A model generated the notes under the pieces. That model was given only the letters and a program-made list of their open reading frames with translations, had not been told where the DNA came from and made no database searches. Made by a program: the position numbers and the translations under genes. Positions 61,288 through 64,000 of a DNA stretch of 64,000 nt are shown here, piece after piece (position 1 is the first letter of the stretch; each line of letters starts with the position of its first letter). Source of the stretch: Actinoplanes ianthinogenes (GTDB lineage Bacteria; Actinomycetota; Actinomycetes; Mycobacteriales; Micromonosporaceae); NCBI RefSeq assembly GCF_018324205.1, contig NZ_AP023356.1, positions 4,233,501 through 4,297,500 on the forward strand, given 5' to 3'.

Positions 61288-61382
61288 CTTAGCGTGATGG
61301 GGTCTTCCGTTACGCTAAGCCACGTCCTAGCCTGATCTCCGCCGCGGACGAACCGCCGCGTGCACCCAGTTTTGGGGAGATC
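61288..61382 (+). promoter_or_regulatory. Structured upstream region of the LAxTG protein gene
   Basis: Two nested structures lie in the 385-base gap after disA. CTTAGCGT (61288-61295) pairs with ACGCTAAG (61312-61319), and inner bases can extend the helix to about 14 pairs. GATCTCC (61334-61340) pairs with GGAGATC (61376-61382), enclosing a smaller GCGG-ACGAA-CCGC hairpin. TAGCCT (61328-61333) between them could be a -10 box, in which case the first repeat is an operator over the -35 area. No match to the ydaO riboswitch was seen. A further stem TTCGG-CGTA-CCGAA follows the disA stop. Confidence 0.4.
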
Positions 61383-61479
61383 GTGATCCGGGCCGAGCTG
61401 AATCGGTCACCGCGTGGCGGCCCGGGGAGTCAGTGGTGAGACCGCCCCCTACCCGATTGCAGAGTTGGGGGCATCCGCC

Positions 61480-62538
61480 TTGCGCCGGATCATGCTCATT
61501 CTCGGCGGCGCCGCCGTCGCCACCGCCGCGTTCGCCGGGATCTCGCCGGCCGCCAATGCCGGCACCGCCTACGAGTCGTGCGTCAGCGCGGCCGACGCGA
61601 CCTACACGCACAGCTTCGACGGCCCCGGCGGCACCGCGGTGATCACCGCGGTGAAGCCGCTGTGTGCCGGCGAGTCGCAGGACTTCTCGCTGGTCTCCTA
61701 CACCGCGCCGAAGAAGACCTACGCCACCCCGCAGTTCGTCTACGACGCGAAGACCGGCCGGATCGACGCCGGGCACCGCAGCGTCTCGCTGGACGTGCAG
61801 GTGCCCGGCTGCTTCACCCAGGTCGACACGGTCTTCGGCGCCTCGATCCTGAACGAGATCACCGGCAGCACCACCCAGTACGGCAACGCCAAGCTCGGCT
61901 CGTCGGCCGGTATCGGCAGCCGGTCCAGCGGTCGTGCGGCCTGGTACAACGGCGGTGAGGGCGTCTGCTCGCCGCGGCCCGCGGTGACCTTCGCCAGCGA
62001 CTGTGCCGGCACCCTGCACATCCGGATGGCGAACGCCGTGGACGCCAAGGTGGACGCGGTCTTCACGCTGGACGGCAAGTGGATCCGGGTCCGGCCGGGT
62101 CAGTCGGCCGAGCGCACCGCCCCGGCCGGGACGACCGTGACGGTCCGGGACAACACGTTCACGACCAGCACCGGCACCTGGACCAAGCCGTCCGACTGCG
62201 TCAAGCCGACGCCGCCCACCACGCCGCCGACGACCGTCCCCACGACGGCTCCGACCACCGCGCCGACGACTGCGCCGACGACCGCCCCGACGACCGCGCC
62301 CACGACGGCTCCCACCACTGAGCCCACCACCGCGCCGGTCACCGAGTCGCCCTCGTCGGCCGCCCCGGTGGCGACCACCCCCGCCACGCCCACCCCGAGC
62401 ACCAGCACCGAGCCCGCCCTCGCGCTCACCGGCTCCGACTCGATGCAGCTGATCTGGTACGCGATCGGCTTCCTGCTGGTCGGCGGTGGCCTGCTGATCG
62501 CCGGACGCCAGGTGCGCAAAGGTCGCCACACCGTCTGA
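61480..62538 (+). CDS. LAxTG surface protein with Pro-Thr-rich stalk
   Basis: 352 residues from TTG 61480, chosen because GGGGGCA lies upstream and a proper signal peptide results (LRRIMLILGGAAVATAAFAG, cleavage near ANA); GTG 61414 is an alternative. An ectodomain of about 215 residues has four cysteines, for example in YESCVSAADATY. A repeat stalk of PTTA/PTTAPTT units follows, then the sorting signal LALTGSD, a hydrophobic helix (LIWYAIGFLLVGGGLLIAG) and a basic tail RKGRH. LAxTG is typical of class E sortase substrates, so it is probably wall anchored. Ligand unknown. Confidence 0.82.
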   Translation: MRRIMLILGGAAVATAAFAGISPAANAGTAYESCVSAADATYTHSFDGPGGTAVITAVKPLCAGESQDFSLVSYTAPKKTYATPQFVYDAKTGRIDAGHRSVSLDVQVPGCFTQVDTVFGASILNEITGSTTQYGNAKLGSSAGIGSRSSGRAAWYNGGEGVCSPRPAVTFASDCAGTLHIRMANAVDAKVDAVFTLDGKWIRVRPGQSAERTAPAGTTVTVRDNTFTTSTGTWTKPSDCVKPTPPTTPPTTVPTTAPTTAPTTAPTTAPTTAPTTAPTTEPTTAPVTESPSSAAPVATTPATPTPSTSTEPALALTGSDSMQLIWYAIGFLLVGGGLLIAGRQVRKGRHTV

Positions 62539-62550
62539 GCAAGCCTGAGT

Positions 62551-62584
62551 CGAAGCGGAGGCCGGGCACACGGCCTCCGCTTCG
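62551..62584. terminator. Bidirectional intrinsic terminator
   Basis: CGAAGCGGAGGCC (62551-62563) pairs perfectly with GGCCTCCGCTTCG (62572-62584), 13 bp, 8-base loop. It lies 12 bases after the LAxTG gene stop and directly before the stop of the convergent 2H phosphoesterase gene (62585). Confidence 0.75.
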
Positions 62585-63094
62585 TCATAGGGGATGCGCG
62601 ATGTCGTTCGCGTGGTCGGCGATCGCCGCCCCGGTCACCGTCGCGGACAGCGGCAGGATCTCCAGGCAGCGGCGGATCGCCGGGGCCATCATCGGGTTCG
62701 GCACCCGCAGCGACACGGTGCAGTGCGGCACCCAGCGTCCCGGCTGATAGTGCTCCCAGATCTCCACCCCGCCGGCGGCCAGCCGCTCGTGCACCGCGCG
62801 ATGGTGGTCCAGCAGCTCCCCGGTCATGGTGACGCCGAGCCAGAGCACCCGGCCCACGAACTGCCCGACGAAATCCATCTGCACGGTGATCCCACGGCCC
62901 ACAGCCAGCCCGTCGAGCGCCGCGGCCGCGGCCACCGGGTCGATCGTCCGGGCGGCCGCGAGGGAGATGTGCGGGCGGTGCTTCTGGTGCAGCGACCCGA
63001 GAGTCGGGATCCCCTCCGCTTCCAGGGCACGCCACAGCGTCCGGACCCGCCGCGTGGCGTCGACGTCCAGGTACAGCTCGAGCGCCGCGACCAA
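62585..63094 (-). CDS. 2H phosphoesterase (2'-5' RNA ligase family)
   Basis: 169 residues from a TTG at 63094; no better start is in frame. The two HxS/T motifs of the 2H superfamily are present: KHRPHISLAAAR and RWVPHCTVSLRV, spaced about 88 residues apart. These proteins cleave or join 2'-5' phosphodiester or cyclic-phosphate bonds of RNA or nucleotides. Substrate unknown. It is transcribed just behind the DUF4232-like gene, 7 bases apart, so the two may form an operon. Confidence 0.82.
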   Translation of the reverse strand: MVAALELYLDVDATRRVRTLWRALEAEGIPTLGSLHQKHRPHISLAAARTIDPVAAAAALDGLAVGRGITVQMDFVGQFVGRVLWLGVTMTGELLDHHRAVHERLAAGGVEIWEHYQPGRWVPHCTVSLRVPNPMMAPAIRRCLEILPLSATVTGAAIADHANDIAHPL

Positions 63095-63101
63095 CCGCTG
63101 A

Positions 63102-63866
63102 TCAGGCCGTGATGGTCAGGGTGACCGGCTTGCTGAGAATCTGGTCCAGGCGGCCGCGCAGCTGATACTGCCCGGCTTCCGGGGCCGGACCGGCGGCGAC
63201 GGAACCACTGCACGCACTGGACTGGCGGCCGTTCCAGGTGATGTTCCACTCGCGCTCGGCGCCGGGCGCGAACGACTGAACGTCGCTGCCCTTGGCCGTG
63301 CTGCACTTGTCCGACGACCAGACCTTCTGCGCGCCCTGGTCGAGGTAGAGCTCCTGCGGGTCGGCGCCGACGTCACGGGTGCACGTACGCGTACCGACGT
63401 TCTTGATCTTCAAGGTGATCGCCAGTGGCACGCCGCGCTTGATCGTGGTGGCCGCGGGCACCGGCGTCACCAGCATCTCGGCGTCCGCGCAGGAACCGTC
63501 GGCCGGCTCGTTGACGTTGGTGTTGCTCCCGGTCCCGTTGATGCTCCCGGTGGTCGGCAGCAGGCCGCTGCCATCGCCACCGGGCAACGTCCCCTGGGAC
63601 TGCACGGCATCCGGGTCCGGGTAGGACTGTCCACCGGGCGGCGCCGAGTCGAGCAGGCCGGACGGGGCGGGCGACGCCGTGGCCGACGTCTTGGCCGGGG
63701 CCGGTGTCGGGAGCGACGATGACGCGTTCTTGGTGTTCGGCGTCTTGTCGTCCTCATGGGAACACGCCACGAACCACACGATGATGCCCAGCAGCAGGGC
63801 GCCGAGCACGACCGCACGCCGCCGCCAGTAGACCGCGGGTGGGAGGGGACCAACCGTCGCACGCAT
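63102..63866 (-). CDS. Membrane-anchored DUF4232-like protein
   Basis: 254 residues from ATG 63866, with GGTGGG upstream. A helix (AVVLGALLLGIIVWFVAC) anchors the protein, followed by an 80-residue Ser/Thr/Pro/Gly linker and a beta-sandwich domain: CADAEMLVTPVPAATTIKRG, LAITLKIKNVGTRTCTRDVG, and a closing REWNITWNGRQSSAC. Four cysteines suggest two disulphides. The pattern resembles DUF4232 extracellular domains, of unknown function. A cysteine at the membrane edge is not within a clear lipobox. Confidence 0.72.
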   Translation of the reverse strand: MRATVGPLPPAVYWRRRAVVLGALLLGIIVWFVACSHEDDKTPNTKNASSSLPTPAPAKTSATASPAPSGLLDSAPPGGQSYPDPDAVQSQGTLPGGDGSGLLPTTGSINGTGSNTNVNEPADGSCADAEMLVTPVPAATTIKRGVPLAITLKIKNVGTRTCTRDVGADPQELYLDQGAQKVWSSDKCSTAKGSDVQSFAPGAEREWNITWNGRQSSACSGSVAAGPAPEAGQYQLRGRLDQILSKPVTLTITA

Positions 63867-63949
63867 GATGTGGCCCACCGTAAACCCATCGACCCGTGGA
63901 TGAAGGGCACGACGCGCCGGGCAACCGACACCAACTTGAGGAACGCTCG

Positions 63950-64000
63950 TTAGAGATAGACCTTGCGCTGGTAGATCGCGTGCGCACCGGCCACCCGATC
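63950..64000 (-). CDS. 3' end of an unidentified gene
   Basis: The minus strand reads through the right edge of the window and ends at a TAA (63950-63952) after 16 codons whose last residues are QRKVYL. Only this tail is visible, so no family can be given. The gap to the DUF4232-like start is 83 bases. Confidence 0.4.
   Translation of the reverse strand, partial: DRVAGAHAIYQRKVYL

Noticed and set aside
61288..61382. ydaO-type c-di-AMP riboswitch
   Set aside because: The position after disA is suggestive, but the conserved riboswitch core sequences could not be found, so only a generic structured region is reported.

Overview
The window is 64 kb of very GC-rich DNA with frequent GTG and TTG starts, short intergenic gaps and many 4-base ATGA/GTGA gene overlaps. 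Gene content is actinobacterial: CarD, a DUF3263 protein, a DUF4032 protein, a stand-alone MsiK-type sugar-ABC ATPase, an AfsR/SARP regulator, an LAxTG (sortase E type) surface protein, an F420-type PPOX protein and the disA-radA pair. The overall style suggests the Micromonosporaceae (Actinoplanes-like); that assignment is inference from gene content, not a search result.

Layout. 1-4.6 kb: 3' part of a CDC48-like AAA ATPase, a DUF3263 protein, an ABC exporter pair and a DeoR-type repressor. 4.7-7.7 kb: a coupled amino-sugar operon (SIS isomerase, ROK kinase, NagA). 7.65-8.8 kb: a divergent metallo-beta-lactamase-fold hydrolase and MarR regulator sharing three evenly spaced TTGTACA(A/T) sites. 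8.8-19.2 kb: PAP2 phosphatase, secreted serine protease, DUF4032 protein, a two-RCK ion-channel-like protein, a secreted protein, an MSMEG_6728-family protein, a GNAT enzyme, a membrane beta-propeller protein and msiK. 19.3-26.3 kb: tRNA-Thr(TGT), a thaumatin-like lipoprotein, rlmB-cysS, a subtilase and fumC. 26.3-33.7 kb: an AfsR/SARP regulator, a possible structured RNA, a lipoprotein, an array of palindromic 63-bp repeats, a class I fumarase and a second propeller protein.

33.7-37.6 kb: an Lrp regulator divergent from hppD, then an RDD protein coupled to an aminotransferase; the aminotransferase could supply 4-hydroxyphenylpyruvate to HppD. 37.7-40.2 kb: an MFS exporter divergent from a ROK-family regulator, with an inverted repeat between them. 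40.2-43.5 kb: a polytopic membrane protein divergent from a GtrB-like glycosyltransferase and a GtrA flippase, together resembling a three-part Gtr surface-glycosylation system. 43.5-49.4 kb: two tandem beta-propeller paralogues, three poorly characterised proteins and a PPOX protein. 49.5-51.7 kb: ispF, ispD, carD.

52-57.6 kb is the most unusual region. A UbiG-like methyltransferase, a type III polyketide synthase and a small membrane protein form an overlapping operon, divergent from a UbiA prenyltransferase. The synthase has about 180 residues of low-complexity repeat inside its fold, the methyltransferase has about 260 residues of repeat at its C-terminus, and the shared upstream region is about eight copies of a 40-bp repeat. 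The genes suggest a methylated and possibly prenylated phenolic or pyrone lipid. 57.7-64 kb: a lipoprotein, radA, disA, an LAxTG surface protein with a structured upstream region, a 2H phosphoesterase, a DUF4232-like membrane protein and the 3' end of one more gene.

Short tandem arrays of 25 to 87 bp recur across the window (12.3, 30.2, 47.5, 50.2, 53.9, 55.1 and 56.4 kb), in genes and between them.
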